This document shows, one piece after another, positions 16,967 through 26,045 of a DNA stretch of 64,000 nucleotides. The stretch covers positions 310,001 to 374,000 of the forward strand of contig NZ_AUCM01000004.1 in the NCBI RefSeq assembly GCF_000429765.1, read 5' to 3'. A program made the translations under genes and the position numbers. This DNA comes from Gemmobacter nectariphilus DSM 15620 (GTDB lineage Bacteria; Pseudomonadota; Alphaproteobacteria; Rhodobacterales; Rhodobacteraceae). Below the pieces are notes generated by a model, which saw only the letters and a list, made by a program, of their open reading frames with translations, was not told where the DNA came from and made no database searches. Each line of letters starts with the position of its first letter. Within the stretch, counting starts at the first letter, position 1.

Positions 16967-18199
16967 CTAGAGTACCCGCTCGAGCGCCGCGATCAGCTGG
17001 TCGATCTCGGCCGGGGCAGTATAATGCACGAACGATAGGCGCAGCACACCATCGGCATCGGGCACGCCCAGCCCTGCCAGCGGGCGCACGGCATAGAAAT
17101 TGCCTCCCCCCGCCATGATCCCGTGATCGGCCAGCGCGGTTGCCACCGGCAGGGCCGGACGGTCCAGCGCCAGCGCGATGGTGGGCGCACGGCCTTCGGC
17201 CTTGCGGGGCCCGATCAGGCGCAGATCGTTGCGCGCCGCCAGCCAGTCCAGCAGCGGCTGGGTCAGCTGCCGCTCATGCGCGCGCATCAGATCATGGACC
17301 GCCGTGTTGCGCGCCAGCGGCGAGGCGGTCTGGCCGGGGAAGTGATGGGCGTAAAGCGCATCGACATAATCGGCCATCCCCGCACAGGCCGCGACCTGCG
17401 CATGATCGGGACCAGCGGGGGTGAAGCGCTTGTAAAGCACGTCGCCGTTGAACACATGCGCCTGATTGGGCAGGGTAAAGCCGATCTCGCGGCGGATCAC
17501 CATGATGCCCTGATGCGGGCCATAGGTCTTGTAGGCCGAAAACAGGTAGATATCGGACCCCAGCGCCGGAACGTCGGGAAAGCCGTGCGGGGCATAGCTG
17601 ACACCATCGACGCAGGTAAACGCGCCTGCCGCGCGCGCCATGGCGCAGATTTCCGCCACCGGGTTGATCTCGCCGACGACGTTCGAGCAATGCGGAAAGG
17701 CGACCAGACGGACCTTGCCGTCGGCCAGCAGCGGGGCAAGGGCCGCCGGGTCCAGATGCCCGGTCACCGGGTCGATGCGCCATTCGCGCACCTCGGTGCC
17801 GGTTTCGGACAGCCGGCGCCAGACGCCGGTATTGGCCTCGTGGTCCTGATTGGTGACGACGATGGCGCTGCCCTCGGGCAGCCACTGACGGAAGGCCTGC
17901 GCCAGCACATAGGTGTTCTGGCTGGTCGAGGGACCAAAGGATACCTCGTCGGTATCCACCCCCATCATGGCCGCAAGCCGGGCGCGCGCCTCGTCCATCT
18001 CGGCGCCGCCAAGACGGCTGGCCTCGTAGGGGGCATAGGGCTGCACCTTGCGGCTATGGTAGAACCGGGTCAGCCGCCCGATGACCTGCGCACAGGTATA
18101 GCTGCCCCCGGCATTTTCAAAGAACGCCTGCCCCTGCAGCGAGGGTTCGGCAAAGGCGGGAAACTGCGAGCGGACAAAGTCAAGGTCAAGGCTGGTCAT
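16967..18199 (-). CDS. Class V aminotransferase, cysteine-desulfurase-like
   Basis: The 410-residue enzyme has the fold-type I PLP pattern of the SufS/CsdA group: FENAGGSYTCAQVI near residue 30, NQDHEANTGVWR near 120, the PLP aspartate in CVDGVSYAPHG (D198) and the PLP lysine in FSAYKTYGPHQG (K224). The segment after the lysine lacks the HK and RGG patterns of IscS, and no sulfur-transfer cysteine is obvious in a flexible loop. It may be a desulfurase, lyase or aminotransferase of unknown substrate. No suf or isc genes adjoin it. Confidence 0.8.
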   Translation of the reverse strand: MTSLDLDFVRSQFPAFAEPSLQGQAFFENAGGSYTCAQVIGRLTRFYHSRKVQPYAPYEASRLGGAEMDEARARLAAMMGVDTDEVSFGPSTSQNTYVLAQAFRQWLPEGSAIVVTNQDHEANTGVWRRLSETGTEVREWRIDPVTGHLDPAALAPLLADGKVRLVAFPHCSNVVGEINPVAEICAMARAAGAFTCVDGVSYAPHGFPDVPALGSDIYLFSAYKTYGPHQGIMVIRREIGFTLPNQAHVFNGDVLYKRFTPAGPDHAQVAACAGMADYVDALYAHHFPGQTASPLARNTAVHDLMRAHERQLTQPLLDWLAARNDLRLIGPRKAEGRAPTIALALDRPALPVATALADHGIMAGGGNFYAVRPLAGLGVPDADGVLRLSFVHYTAPAEIDQLIAALERVL

Positions 18200-18277
18200 G
18201 CGAGCGATCCGGTGTTGCGGGCCTGGCCAGACTGGCCACAGCGCGCGCCGGGTGCAAGGGGCATTCGGCCCGCGCGA

Positions 18278-18907
18278 TCAGTCCTTGAAGTGGCGGCTGT
18301 CCTTGATCTGGTCCCAGGCCCAGACCACCTCTTGCAGGCGATCCTCGTCAGCACGGTTGCCCCCGTTGAGATCCGGGTGAAGATCCTTGACCAGGCTCTT
18401 GTATTGCTTGCGAATTTCGACCCGGGTCCAGGTGTCGCGCGCGTCCAGGATTTCCAGCGCCTTGCGTTCGGTCGGGGGCAGGCGGCGGGTCTGGGTGGTG
18501 ACCGGCGCGCTGCGCGTGCCTTTCTCGCCCAGAATCTCCAGCGGGTCGTTCACCCCAAGGCGCGCCCAGGCCCGCCCCTCATCGGGGCGTTTGCCAAAGG
18601 GCTGGGTATCGCGGCCCCAGACCCGATCCTTGTCGACGAAGCGCTGGAAATCCTCTTCGGTCTGGCCTTGGAAGAAATTCCACTTGAGGTTGTATTCGCG
18701 CACATGGTCGCGGCAGAACCAGACGAATTCGTCCAGCTGGTCCGGCGATTTGGGCGCGCGATATTGCCCCGGCTCCTTGCAGCCAGGATAGGCGCAGGGC
18801 AGATCGGTGTTTTCGACGGCACCCGACATGCCACGCCGGCCGCGCGCCTTGCGCTTCTTGTCGGAAGAGACGCGGATATCAAACTCGAACGGCGAACGGG
18901 TGGTCAT
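18278..18907 (-). CDS. J-domain protein with C-terminal DnaJ domain
   Basis: A 209-residue soluble protein. The J domain is at the C-terminus (about residues 155-209) with helix II KQYKSLVKDL followed by the HPD tripeptide at 177-179, the part that stimulates DnaK ATPase. The N-terminal half has a possible metal site (CAYPGC at residues 38-43 and WFCRDH at 63-68) and an aromatic-rich segment. It is a type III co-chaperone; its client is unknown. The ATG at 18907 was chosen over a 38-residue extension because GGAG lies nine bases upstream. It diverges from bolA. Confidence 0.87.
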   Translation of the reverse strand: MTTRSPFEFDIRVSSDKKRKARGRRGMSGAVENTDLPCAYPGCKEPGQYRAPKSPDQLDEFVWFCRDHVREYNLKWNFFQGQTEEDFQRFVDKDRVWGRDTQPFGKRPDEGRAWARLGVNDPLEILGEKGTRSAPVTTQTRRLPPTERKALEILDARDTWTRVEIRKQYKSLVKDLHPDLNGGNRADEDRLQEVVWAWDQIKDSRHFKD

Positions 18908-18993
18908 AAGCTGGCTCCGGGACTTGCCTTTCCGACTCAGGGCGGCGATTTTAGCTTGATCGTCGGGCACTTGTAGGGGGTTGACAGCCGAAA

Positions 18994-19251
18994 ATGCGGA
19001 TAGAGGACAAAATTCGCACATCCTTGACCGAGGCCTTCGCGCCAGAGCGGCTGGACGTGGTCAACGAAAGCCACCGCCATGCCGGTCATGCCGGCGATGA
19101 CGGCTCGGGCGAAAGCCATTTTCGCGTGGCCATCCGGGCGGCGGCCTTTGCGGGGCAGTCACGGCTGGCCCGGCACCGCGCGGTTCACGCGGCACTGGGC
19201 CCCGCGCTGATGGGGCAGATCCACGCCCTCGCGCTGGAGATCGAGGGCTGA
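18994..19251 (+). CDS. BolA family protein
   Basis: An 85-residue protein with the complete BolA fold: N-terminal helix MRIEDKIRTSLTEAF, then LDVVNESHRHAGH, the central SHFRVAI strand and the C-terminal helix ending in ALALEIEG. BolA proteins work with monothiol glutaredoxins on Fe-S clusters and affect envelope shape and biofilm state. No glutaredoxin is adjacent. It diverges from the J-domain gene with only 86 bp between start codons and ends against the DUF4177 gene. Confidence 0.92.
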   Translation: MRIEDKIRTSLTEAFAPERLDVVNESHRHAGHAGDDGSGESHFRVAIRAAAFAGQSRLARHRAVHAALGPALMGQIHALALEIEG

Positions 19252-19713
19252 CTACTCGGCCGCCTGATCCGTGCCGTTTGCCCCAGCAGGGCGCGCCGGA
19301 CCGACCGAGGGCGCAAGCCCCGTGTCGGTGCCTGTGCTGATCCGGGGGGCGGCGCCTGCCTCGGGCCGGGCGAACAGCAGGGCGGCGCGGCGGGCGGCGG
19401 CATCCATGGCATCGGCTTCCGGCGCGGGTTGGTCCGTCTCGGCCGGGGGGGCAAGGCGTGCCATCGGCGCGGCGGCCGAGACCAGGTCCTTGCGAAACAC
19501 CAGCATGTGCTGAAAGGTCGTGGTGCGGCCGGTCAGGCCGACGCGTTCTTCGACCGGCAGGGTATCGGTGCGCAGATAGTCCCAGCCGTCTGCCGCCATC
19601 TCGTTCATCACGCGGCCGAGCGCATGGGCAAACCGGGCCTCGGTGGTCTTGGCACCCTTGGCCTTTTCGCCTTTGCGCGGTGCTGGCACCACCTTGTATT
19701 CGTATCGTTGCAT
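19252..19713 (-). CDS. DUF4177 domain protein
   Basis: A 153-residue cytoplasmic protein. Residues 1-75 (MQRYEYKVVPAPRKGEK, then MNEMAADGWDYLRTDTLP) match the DUF4177 pattern, a small fold of unknown function. The C-terminal half is rich in Ala, Pro and Glu and looks disordered. It ends directly against bolA (0 bp, convergent), so the two genes share their terminator region. No function can be assigned. Confidence 0.75.
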   Translation of the reverse strand: MQRYEYKVVPAPRKGEKAKGAKTTEARFAHALGRVMNEMAADGWDYLRTDTLPVEERVGLTGRTTTFQHMLVFRKDLVSAAAPMARLAPPAETDQPAPEADAMDAAARRAALLFARPEAGAAPRISTGTDTGLAPSVGPARPAGANGTDQAAE

Positions 19714-19946
19714 TCAGGAACCCCCGCCTCTGGCCGCAAGATAGGGGATTAGCCGTGCAAGGCCAAGCGGGCAGGGCGGGTTCTGGCGAAGGTGTGACAT
19801 GCGCAAGGCCGGACACAACAGGCTGTGGCGCCAACCTGCATGGCCGGGCAGGTCTGGTGTCTGCCCGTGCCTCGGCGATCGGCAATGACAAGATGTGGCA
19901 CGGCGACTCTTTACGAATCGTTCGCGCGGGCCTACCGATTTGTTCC
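19714..19946. other. Divergent intergenic region between DUF4177 gene and photolyase
   Basis: About 230 bp without a supported gene. The open frame of the photolyase runs through it, but the product upstream of 19947 has no photolyase character. It should hold two divergent promoters; I could not identify clear sigma boxes, including those of the light-stress sigma factors known in Rhodobacter. Confidence 0.4.
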
Positions 19947-21218
19947 ATGAATGTTCTGGTGTGGTTCAGGCGGGATTTGCGGGTGAACGATCATCCGGCC
20001 CTGGTGCAGGCAGCTGCACTGGGACGGGTGTTGCCGCTGTATATTGCCGATCCGGCCGACTGGCTGGCGCCCGGTGCCTCGGCCCGGCAATGGGAGTTCG
20101 TGGCCGAAACGCTGACCGGCCTGCGCGCCGATCTTGCGGCGCTGGGGGCCCCGCTGGTGGTGCGCTGCGGCCCGGCAGCGCAGGTCATCGCGCGGCTGTC
20201 CCGATCGTATCGGATCGACAGGGTTCTGTGCCTGCACCGCCCCGGCAGCCCGGTGCCGCCGGGGGTCGAGGAACTGGCACCTGATGCGCCCTTGCCGCCC
20301 CCCGCGCTGACCCCGGTGCCGGGGATCGAGCCGGGGCTGATTCCCGCAGCTCGTGCCCTTGGGATGGCCGCCGATACCTGCCCGCACCGTCAGCCGGGGG
20401 GGCGCGCTGCCGGGCTGGCGCTGGCCGAAAGCTTTCTGGCCGGGCGCGGGGCGGACTATCCGGCATCCCTTGTCTCTCCGATCGGGGGCGAGCGGTCGGG
20501 CTCGCGTCTGTCGCCGCATCTGGCACATGGGGTGCTGTCGCGCGAGGAACTGCGCGCCTTGCTGCCTGGCGCCTTGCCATCCCGCGCAGCCCGGGGCTTG
20601 ATCGAGGCGCTGCGCCAGCCGCTGGCACCCCCGCCTGCATTGACTGGGGGCGAGGGCGGCCATCTGGCCGCCTTTGCCGCGGCCGAGACCGGCTTGCCCT
20701 TTGTCGATGCCTGCCTGCGCTATTTTCGCGCGACCGGCTGGCTGAATGCGCGGGGGCGCGAGATGCTGGCCTCGGTCGCGCTGCACCTGCTGGATCTGCC
20801 GCCCCAGGGTGTGGCGGCCGTTCTGGCCCGGCTGAGCACCGACCACGATCCGGCGATTCTGGGGCCGCAGATCGCGGCCCTGTGCCAGCCCTCGGCGCGG
20901 ATCGCAAATCCCGTCCGGCTGGGGCAAGAGCATGATCCGCACGGTCGATTCACCCGCCGGTGGCTGCCTGAACTTGCAGCTGTGCCAGATGATCACCTGC
21001 ACGCGCCCTGGCGCTGGACCGGGGCGGGGCGGGTGCTGGGGCGGCGCTACCCGGAACCTTTGTGCGACCCCACCCATGCCGCCCGCGCCGCCCGCGCGCG
21101 TCTGGGATCGCCGCAGCGGGCCTGGCCCGAACGTCATAGCGCGGCCGACCTTGTGCTGATCGAGGATGCGGTGATGCGGCCGCGCCGCCCGTCGGCCCAA
21201 CTGTCCTTCGACCTCTAG
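19947..21218 (+). CDS. Deoxyribodipyrimidine photolyase / cryptochrome family
   Basis: The 423-residue product begins MNVLVWFRRDLRVNDHPALV, the antenna-domain start of photolyases. The FAD-binding half carries SRLSPHLAHGVLS and TGLPFVDACLRYFRATGWLN, equivalent to TGYPIVDAxMRxLxxTGW of the family. A later segment with DHDPAI, QIAAL and IANPV, then GRFTRRWLPEL, resembles the bacterial and plant cryptochrome-like subgroup. The cysteine cluster of the Fe-S photolyases (R. sphaeroides CryB type) is absent. It repairs UV pyrimidine dimers with blue light or acts as a photoreceptor; sequence does not decide. The ATG at 19947 is the only start that fits the fold. Confidence 0.87.
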   Translation: MNVLVWFRRDLRVNDHPALVQAAALGRVLPLYIADPADWLAPGASARQWEFVAETLTGLRADLAALGAPLVVRCGPAAQVIARLSRSYRIDRVLCLHRPGSPVPPGVEELAPDAPLPPPALTPVPGIEPGLIPAARALGMAADTCPHRQPGGRAAGLALAESFLAGRGADYPASLVSPIGGERSGSRLSPHLAHGVLSREELRALLPGALPSRAARGLIEALRQPLAPPPALTGGEGGHLAAFAAAETGLPFVDACLRYFRATGWLNARGREMLASVALHLLDLPPQGVAAVLARLSTDHDPAILGPQIAALCQPSARIANPVRLGQEHDPHGRFTRRWLPELAAVPDDHLHAPWRWTGAGRVLGRRYPEPLCDPTHAARAARARLGSPQRAWPERHSAADLVLIEDAVMRPRRPSAQLSFDL

Positions 21219-21359
21219 GGGCGCGTGGCGCGCGGGTCTGGCCCGGCGCGGCCCGATGTTCGCCCATGCACAAGCCGGCGGGCCGATGTTGCGGGGATCC
21301 GCCCCTTTTCCTTTTGCAATCGCGGCGCTAGGCTTTGGCCGAAACGTGCGGGGACGGAT

Positions 21360-22124
21360 ATGGCATCGCAGCAGCGCCGGCCGGTGGTCGGCATCATCGG
21401 CAATGAAAGCGTACTCAACGAAACCTATCATGTGCAGGCGGCGGGGCTGATGAATTGCCATGCCGTGGCCGATGTGGCGGGCTGTCTGCCGCTGATCGTT
21501 CCGGCCGATCCGCGCGTGGTTTCGGTGGCCGAACTGCTTGAGTCCTGCGACGGGTTTCTGCTGACCGGCGGGCGTCCGAACGTTCACCCCAGCGAATATG
21601 GCGAGGAGGAAACGCCCGCCCATGGCGCCTTTGACCGCAACCGCGATGCGATCACCCTGCCGCTGGTGCGCGCCTGCGTCGAACGTGGCCAGCCCTTTCT
21701 GGGGATCTGCCGCGGGTTTCAAGAGGTGAACGTGGCGATGGGCGGCACGCTGCACCCGGAAATCCGCGATCTGCCCGGGCGGATGAACCACCGGATGCCA
21801 CCCGACGGCACGATCGAGGAAAAATTCGCCCTGCGCCACGCGGTCAAGCTGGTGCCGGGCGGGGTCTTTGCCCGCCTTCTTGGCGCCGAAGAGGTGATGA
21901 CCAACACGCTGCACGGTCAGGGCATTGCCCGCGCCGGAAGCCGGATCGTGATCGAGGGCACCGCGCCCGATGGCACGCCCGAGGCGATCCATGTCCGCGA
22001 TGCGCCGGGCTTCACCCTCTCGGTCCAGTGGCACCCGGAATACAAGGCGGCGGCCGATCCGGTCTCGCGCCCGCTGTTCGAGGCTTTCGGCGCGGCGGCA
22101 CGGGCCTGGGCCGCACGCAGCTAG
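21360..22124 (+). CDS. Class I glutamine amidotransferase-like hydrolase (PuuD type)
   Basis: The 254-residue product belongs to peptidase C26, the gamma-glutamyl-GABA hydrolase group. The nucleophile is C117 in FLGICRGFQEVNVAMGG, and the His-Glu pair is H225 and E227 in SVQWHPEY. DGFLLTGGRPNVHPSEYG is the oxyanion-side loop. PuuD cleaves gamma-glutamyl-GABA in putrescine breakdown; here no other puu gene is nearby, so the substrate is inferred only from the family. The start at 21360 removes an Arg-rich 45-residue extension that no homolog would need. Confidence 0.87.
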   Translation: MASQQRRPVVGIIGNESVLNETYHVQAAGLMNCHAVADVAGCLPLIVPADPRVVSVAELLESCDGFLLTGGRPNVHPSEYGEEETPAHGAFDRNRDAITLPLVRACVERGQPFLGICRGFQEVNVAMGGTLHPEIRDLPGRMNHRMPPDGTIEEKFALRHAVKLVPGGVFARLLGAEEVMTNTLHGQGIARAGSRIVIEGTAPDGTPEAIHVRDAPGFTLSVQWHPEYKAAADPVSRPLFEAFGAAARAWAARS

Positions 22125-22292
22125 GCACCGGCGATCGCCTTGGTCAGGGTCTGGTCCCGCCACGGCTGGTGTCGCCGCCGGTCTGTCGCGCGGGGCCTGC
22201 AGCACCTTGCGCCTGATTGGCCCGAGCAGCCACCCGGCCAGCCCTATCAACCGTATCAGGGAATTCAGGGCGCCGCCGAATGGCCCGGTCAT
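22121..22292 (-). other. Possible small frameshifted gene after the FliM/FliN-domain gene
   Basis: An ATG overlaps the stop of the upstream gene (ATGA at 22289-22292) and opens MTGPFGGALNSLIRLIGLAG, a plausible membrane-anchor start. That frame then runs into the antisense of the puuD-like gene. In the adjacent frame the same stretch ends RHQPWRDQTLTKAIAGA with a TAG that overlaps the puuD-like stop at 22121-22123. The two halves would join into about 57 residues after a one-base shift. It could be a decayed gene, a sequencing error or chance. Confidence 0.25.
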
Positions 22293-23290
22293 GCACTGCG
22301 CGCAAGGGCAGGTGGTGGCGGGTCTGTGGCAGGCGTTTCAGCGGGCGCGCTGTCCAATGGGGCAGAGCGGGGCGCAATCTCGGTCTGGCGGGCATGGGGC
22401 GACGCGGCATCGCCGCCGATATCGTCCATCTTCAACGCCCGGCTGCCCCGGTTCTGGCCAAGGCGGCCCGTCCCAAGCGGTTGCCCCCCGGGACCTTGCA
22501 GGGCAATCCGGTCCAGCCGGGCATCGGGCAGCGGCAGGACCATTCCGGGTTCCAGCGCCATGGCCTGCGAGAGGGGCAGGCGGATGCGGGTGATCACCGC
22601 CTCGACCGCGACATCGGCACCCAGAACCGCGCCTGACAGTGCCGCTTGCCAGGCCTGCGCCGTTGCCGGGGTTTCGCCCGGCGCAGGGGCGGGGGCGGGT
22701 TTCGGCCCGCGACCTTCGGCGGGCAAGGCCAGCAGCAGCCGCCCTTGTCGCGCGCCTGCGGCAATGTCGAGATCGCAGATCAGCACGCGATACGGGATGT
22801 CATCGAGCAGCAGATCCAGCGGCCGCGCGTCTTCGAGGAACGAGGCATAGCGAAAGCCGGCGGTCCAGGTCAGATCGGGGGCCGTCGCCAGCGCAGTCTC
22901 CAGCGCGGCCAGCGCCCCGTCGATCAGCCCGGCCGACATGGCGGCATCGGTCCGGGTCGGGCGGCGGGGCAGCACCGGGCCGGCGATGACGCGGCCGATG
23001 GTCTGCGATTCGATCACCGAGGCCGTCAGTTCCGGCGACATCACCAGCAGCCCCAGCCCGTTCCCCGGCCCTTCCAGCACCGCGAGCAAGGCGCGTTCCG
23101 GCACCAGATCCAGCAGTTCAGCCAGCGAGCGCCGATCGTCCCGCAGGACCGGAACCGCCAGATCCAGCCCCACCATGTCGCGCGCGACACGGGCAAAGGC
23201 GGTGCGCCATGCCCGTGCCCCGGTTTCCCCGCCGCCGCGATCATCGCTGCGCACCGCGACCTTGCGCCTGAGAACGCTGTCTGCCGTCAT
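22289..23290 (-). CDS. Orphan FliM/FliN (SpoA) C-terminal domain protein
   Basis: A 333-residue protein. The middle region (residues 95-200) resembles the FliM core, and residues 205-285 form a SpoA/FliN-like domain (AVITRIRLPLSQAMALEPGM then LPLPDARLDRIALQ), the fold that builds the flagellar C-ring. The tail after 290 is Pro/Ala-rich and probably disordered. The ATG at 23290 was preferred to a TTG six codons upstream. In flagellated bacteria such proteins bind the switch complex; here no flagellar gene is near, so its job could be a motor accessory or a separate secretion or signalling role. Confidence 0.8.
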   Translation of the reverse strand: MTADSVLRRKVAVRSDDRGGGETGARAWRTAFARVARDMVGLDLAVPVLRDDRRSLAELLDLVPERALLAVLEGPGNGLGLLVMSPELTASVIESQTIGRVIAGPVLPRRPTRTDAAMSAGLIDGALAALETALATAPDLTWTAGFRYASFLEDARPLDLLLDDIPYRVLICDLDIAAGARQGRLLLALPAEGRGPKPAPAPAPGETPATAQAWQAALSGAVLGADVAVEAVITRIRLPLSQAMALEPGMVLPLPDARLDRIALQGPGGQPLGTGRLGQNRGSRALKMDDIGGDAASPHARQTEIAPRSAPLDSAPAETPATDPPPPALARSA

Positions 23291-23344
23291 CCCGAGCCTG
23301 CCTTTCAACAGCCCCAGTCTGACACCCCGAGGTTAGCGAATGGT

Positions 23345-26041
23345 TTACGCCGGCCCGCCGATCGGCAGCACCAGCGTGGCCGGGAACACCACCCGAAACG
23401 CCGCGCCGCCCTGTCCGGGCAGATAGGCGATGCTGCCGCCCAGATTTTGCATGATCTCGCGGCAGATCGCGAGGCCAAGGCCCGCCCCGCCTGCCTTGGC
23501 CGAATCCGTCAGCCGGGCGAACTTTTCAAAGATCAGCGCCTGCGAGGGTTTCGGAATTCCGCTGCCGTTGTCGATGAAATCGACCTGCACCTGATCGCCC
23601 TTGCGCCGCACGACGATGCGCAGCGCCGGCGCCTCGGCATCGCAGTATTTCCGGGCATTCGAGATGATGTTGATGAACACCTGCGTCAGGCGGTCGATGT
23701 CCGAGCTGACCGTCACCTGTTCCGCCTGACCGTCGCGGTGCAGGGCAAAGTCGCGTTCCGGGCGGGTCGATCCGGCGGCCTGCAAGGCGCGGTCCAGCAT
23801 GTCGCGCAGGCTGGCCGTGCGCAGCGTCAGTTGCACCGTGCCGCTTTCCAGCACCGACAGATCCAGCAGATCATCCAGCAGCCGGGTCAGGCGGATCGCC
23901 TCGTCATGGATGATGCCGGCATAGCGGGCGCACAATTCGGGCGGGACATCCTCGTCCATCATGATCTCGGAAAACGCCCGGATCGAGGTCATGGGCGTGC
24001 GCAATTCGTGGCTGATCTGGCTCAGGAAGGCATCCTTTTGCACCGACAGCTGGGTCAGCTTGTCATTCGCCTCGCGCAGCTGGCGGGCGGTGCGGGTCAG
24101 CTCGTCCTGCTGGGCCTCGAGCCGGGCGGAATATTCCATGATCTGCGCGGTTTCGTTCGCCACCGCCATCAGATCCTCGACCGAGACCGAGGCACCGCCC
24201 GCGATCTGCGCAATCATCGCATGGGCCGCCGCCGCACCGATGGACCCCGACAGCCGCCGTTCCAGATCGTTCATGAAGGCGGGGGTGATGTCGGGCAGAT
24301 AGCCATCCTTGCCCTGCGCCCTCGCATTGGCCTGAAAGAAGGCCAGCGCCACATCCTCGCCCAGGATGCGCTGGGCCATGACCAGCAGATCCTCGGGCTC
24401 GGCCTGACCGCGCGACCAGCCGGGGGCGGGGCCGGACTGGTCGAACGCCTGCACGAAGCGCGCGCCCTGAAGCCGCTCCATCGGGCTGGGAAAGGTCAGC
24501 AGCGATCCGCCGACGAACAGCAAGGTGTTGACCGCCAGCGACCAGAACAGCGCGTGCAGCAGCGGGTCCATGCCGGATATGCCGAACAGCGCCTCGGGGC
24601 GCAGCCAGCCAAGGCCGAAGAGACCACCCTCGAACACATGGGCGGCAATCACCGCACCCTGGCCAAAGGACGGCAGATAAAGGGTGTAAAGCCACAGCCC
24701 GAACCCGGTGCCCAGCCCCAGCATGGCGCCCGTGCGTGTCGCACCGCGCCAGAACAGCGCCCCCAGCATGGCCGGCAGGATTTGCGCGACGCCCACAAAG
24801 GCGATCAGCCCGGTCGCCGCCAGCGCGCCCGATCCGCCGGTCAGCGTGTAATAGCCATATCCCAGCGCCATCACCCCGGCGATGGACAGCCGCCGCGCCA
24901 GCAGCACAACGCGCCTCAGATCACCCGGCTCGGTCCCCTTGCGCTCGCCAAAGGCCAGGATCAGCGGCATGACGACATGGTTCGACACCATGGTCGCCAG
25001 CGCAATGGCCGCCACGATGACCATCGAGGTCGCCGAGGAAAACCCGCCCAGAAAGGCCAGCATCGCCAGCCCCCCCTGATCGAGCGCCAGCGGAAGCGTC
25101 AGCACGAACAGATCGGGGTTCGACCCGTCCGGCAGCACCTCCAGCCCGACCACGGCGATGGGCACGACGAACAGGCTCATGGCTGCCAGATACAGCGGAA
25201 AGGCCCAGCTGGCAGTGGACAGGTGCCGCTCGTCGGCGTTTTCGACCACCAGCACCTGAAACATGCGGGGCAGCGTCAGGATGGCGGCGGCCGACAGGAA
25301 GATCAGCCCGGCCCAGCGGCCCGGCACCAGCTCCCAGCCCGCCAGGCGCGATGCGTCGATCCGCGTCACGATATCGGCCGGGCCATCGGCCACGATCCAG
25401 ACGACGAACACCCCGACCGCGACCAGCGCGACCAGCTTGACCACCGCCTCGACGGCGATGGCGGTGACCACGCCATGGTGCTGCTCGTTCGCATCCAGAT
25501 TGCGGGTGCCGAACAGGATGGTGAACAGCGCCAGCCCCCCGGCCACCCACAGCGCCGTGGTATCGCGGTCGGGCAGGTGCCAGCCGTCCGGCGTGTCCGA
25601 GGCAAAGACCGAAAACGACAGCGCCACCGATTGCAGTTGCAGCGCGATATAGGGTGTCGCCGCCGTCACGCAGATCAGCGTGACCACCACGCCCAGCAGG
25701 CTCGACTTGCCATAGCGGCTGGAGATCAGATCCGCGATCGAGGTGACGCGCTGCGTCTTGGCGATCCGCACCAGCTTGCGCAGCACCACCCACCAGCCGA
25801 TGAACACCAGCGTCGGGCCCAGGTAGATGGTGACGAATTCCAGCCCGGACCGCGCCGCATAGCCGACCGCACCATAAAAGGTCCATGCGGTGCAATAGAC
25901 CGACAGCGACAGCGTATAGACCAGCGGTGAGCTGAGCCATGGCAGCGTGCCCGCCTCGGCCCGCCGGTCGGCCACAAAGGCGACGGTGAACAGAAAGGCC
26001 ACATAGGCAAGACAGGCCAGGACCAGAAGGTTGAAGGGCAC
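23345..26041 (-). CDS. Na+/solute-symporter-fused sensor histidine kinase (CbrA-like)
   Basis: The 898-residue protein starts with a 12-13-helix sodium:solute symporter domain (about residues 1-500), continues through a cytoplasmic linker with a coiled coil (residues 640-670) and ends in a histidine kinase. The phospho-acceptor is H678 in ISHELRTPMTSI, followed by N-box NIISNARKYC, DNGSGIP and the G-box GAGLGLAI. No PAS or receiver domain is visible. CbrA-type kinases sense nutrients through or beside transport. It is the last gene of a three-gene operon with its likely response regulator; the 88-residue membrane gene ends 4 bp before it. Confidence 0.9.
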   Translation of the reverse strand: MPFNLLVLACLAYVAFLFTVAFVADRRAEAGTLPWLSSPLVYTLSLSVYCTAWTFYGAVGYAARSGLEFVTIYLGPTLVFIGWWVVLRKLVRIAKTQRVTSIADLISSRYGKSSLLGVVVTLICVTAATPYIALQLQSVALSFSVFASDTPDGWHLPDRDTTALWVAGGLALFTILFGTRNLDANEQHHGVVTAIAVEAVVKLVALVAVGVFVVWIVADGPADIVTRIDASRLAGWELVPGRWAGLIFLSAAAILTLPRMFQVLVVENADERHLSTASWAFPLYLAAMSLFVVPIAVVGLEVLPDGSNPDLFVLTLPLALDQGGLAMLAFLGGFSSATSMVIVAAIALATMVSNHVVMPLILAFGERKGTEPGDLRRVVLLARRLSIAGVMALGYGYYTLTGGSGALAATGLIAFVGVAQILPAMLGALFWRGATRTGAMLGLGTGFGLWLYTLYLPSFGQGAVIAAHVFEGGLFGLGWLRPEALFGISGMDPLLHALFWSLAVNTLLFVGGSLLTFPSPMERLQGARFVQAFDQSGPAPGWSRGQAEPEDLLVMAQRILGEDVALAFFQANARAQGKDGYLPDITPAFMNDLERRLSGSIGAAAAHAMIAQIAGGASVSVEDLMAVANETAQIMEYSARLEAQQDELTRTARQLREANDKLTQLSVQKDAFLSQISHELRTPMTSIRAFSEIMMDEDVPPELCARYAGIIHDEAIRLTRLLDDLLDLSVLESGTVQLTLRTASLRDMLDRALQAAGSTRPERDFALHRDGQAEQVTVSSDIDRLTQVFINIISNARKYCDAEAPALRIVVRRKGDQVQVDFIDNGSGIPKPSQALIFEKFARLTDSAKAGGAGLGLAICREIMQNLGGSIAYLPGQGGAAFRVVFPATLVLPIGGPA

Positions 26042-26045
26042 GGGC

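Noticed and set aside
22646-25930. Open frame of 1,094 codons antisense to the symporter-kinase gene
   Set aside because: The product is rich in Arg, Gln and His, as antisense frames of high-GC genes are, and overlaps clear kinase and FliM-domain genes.
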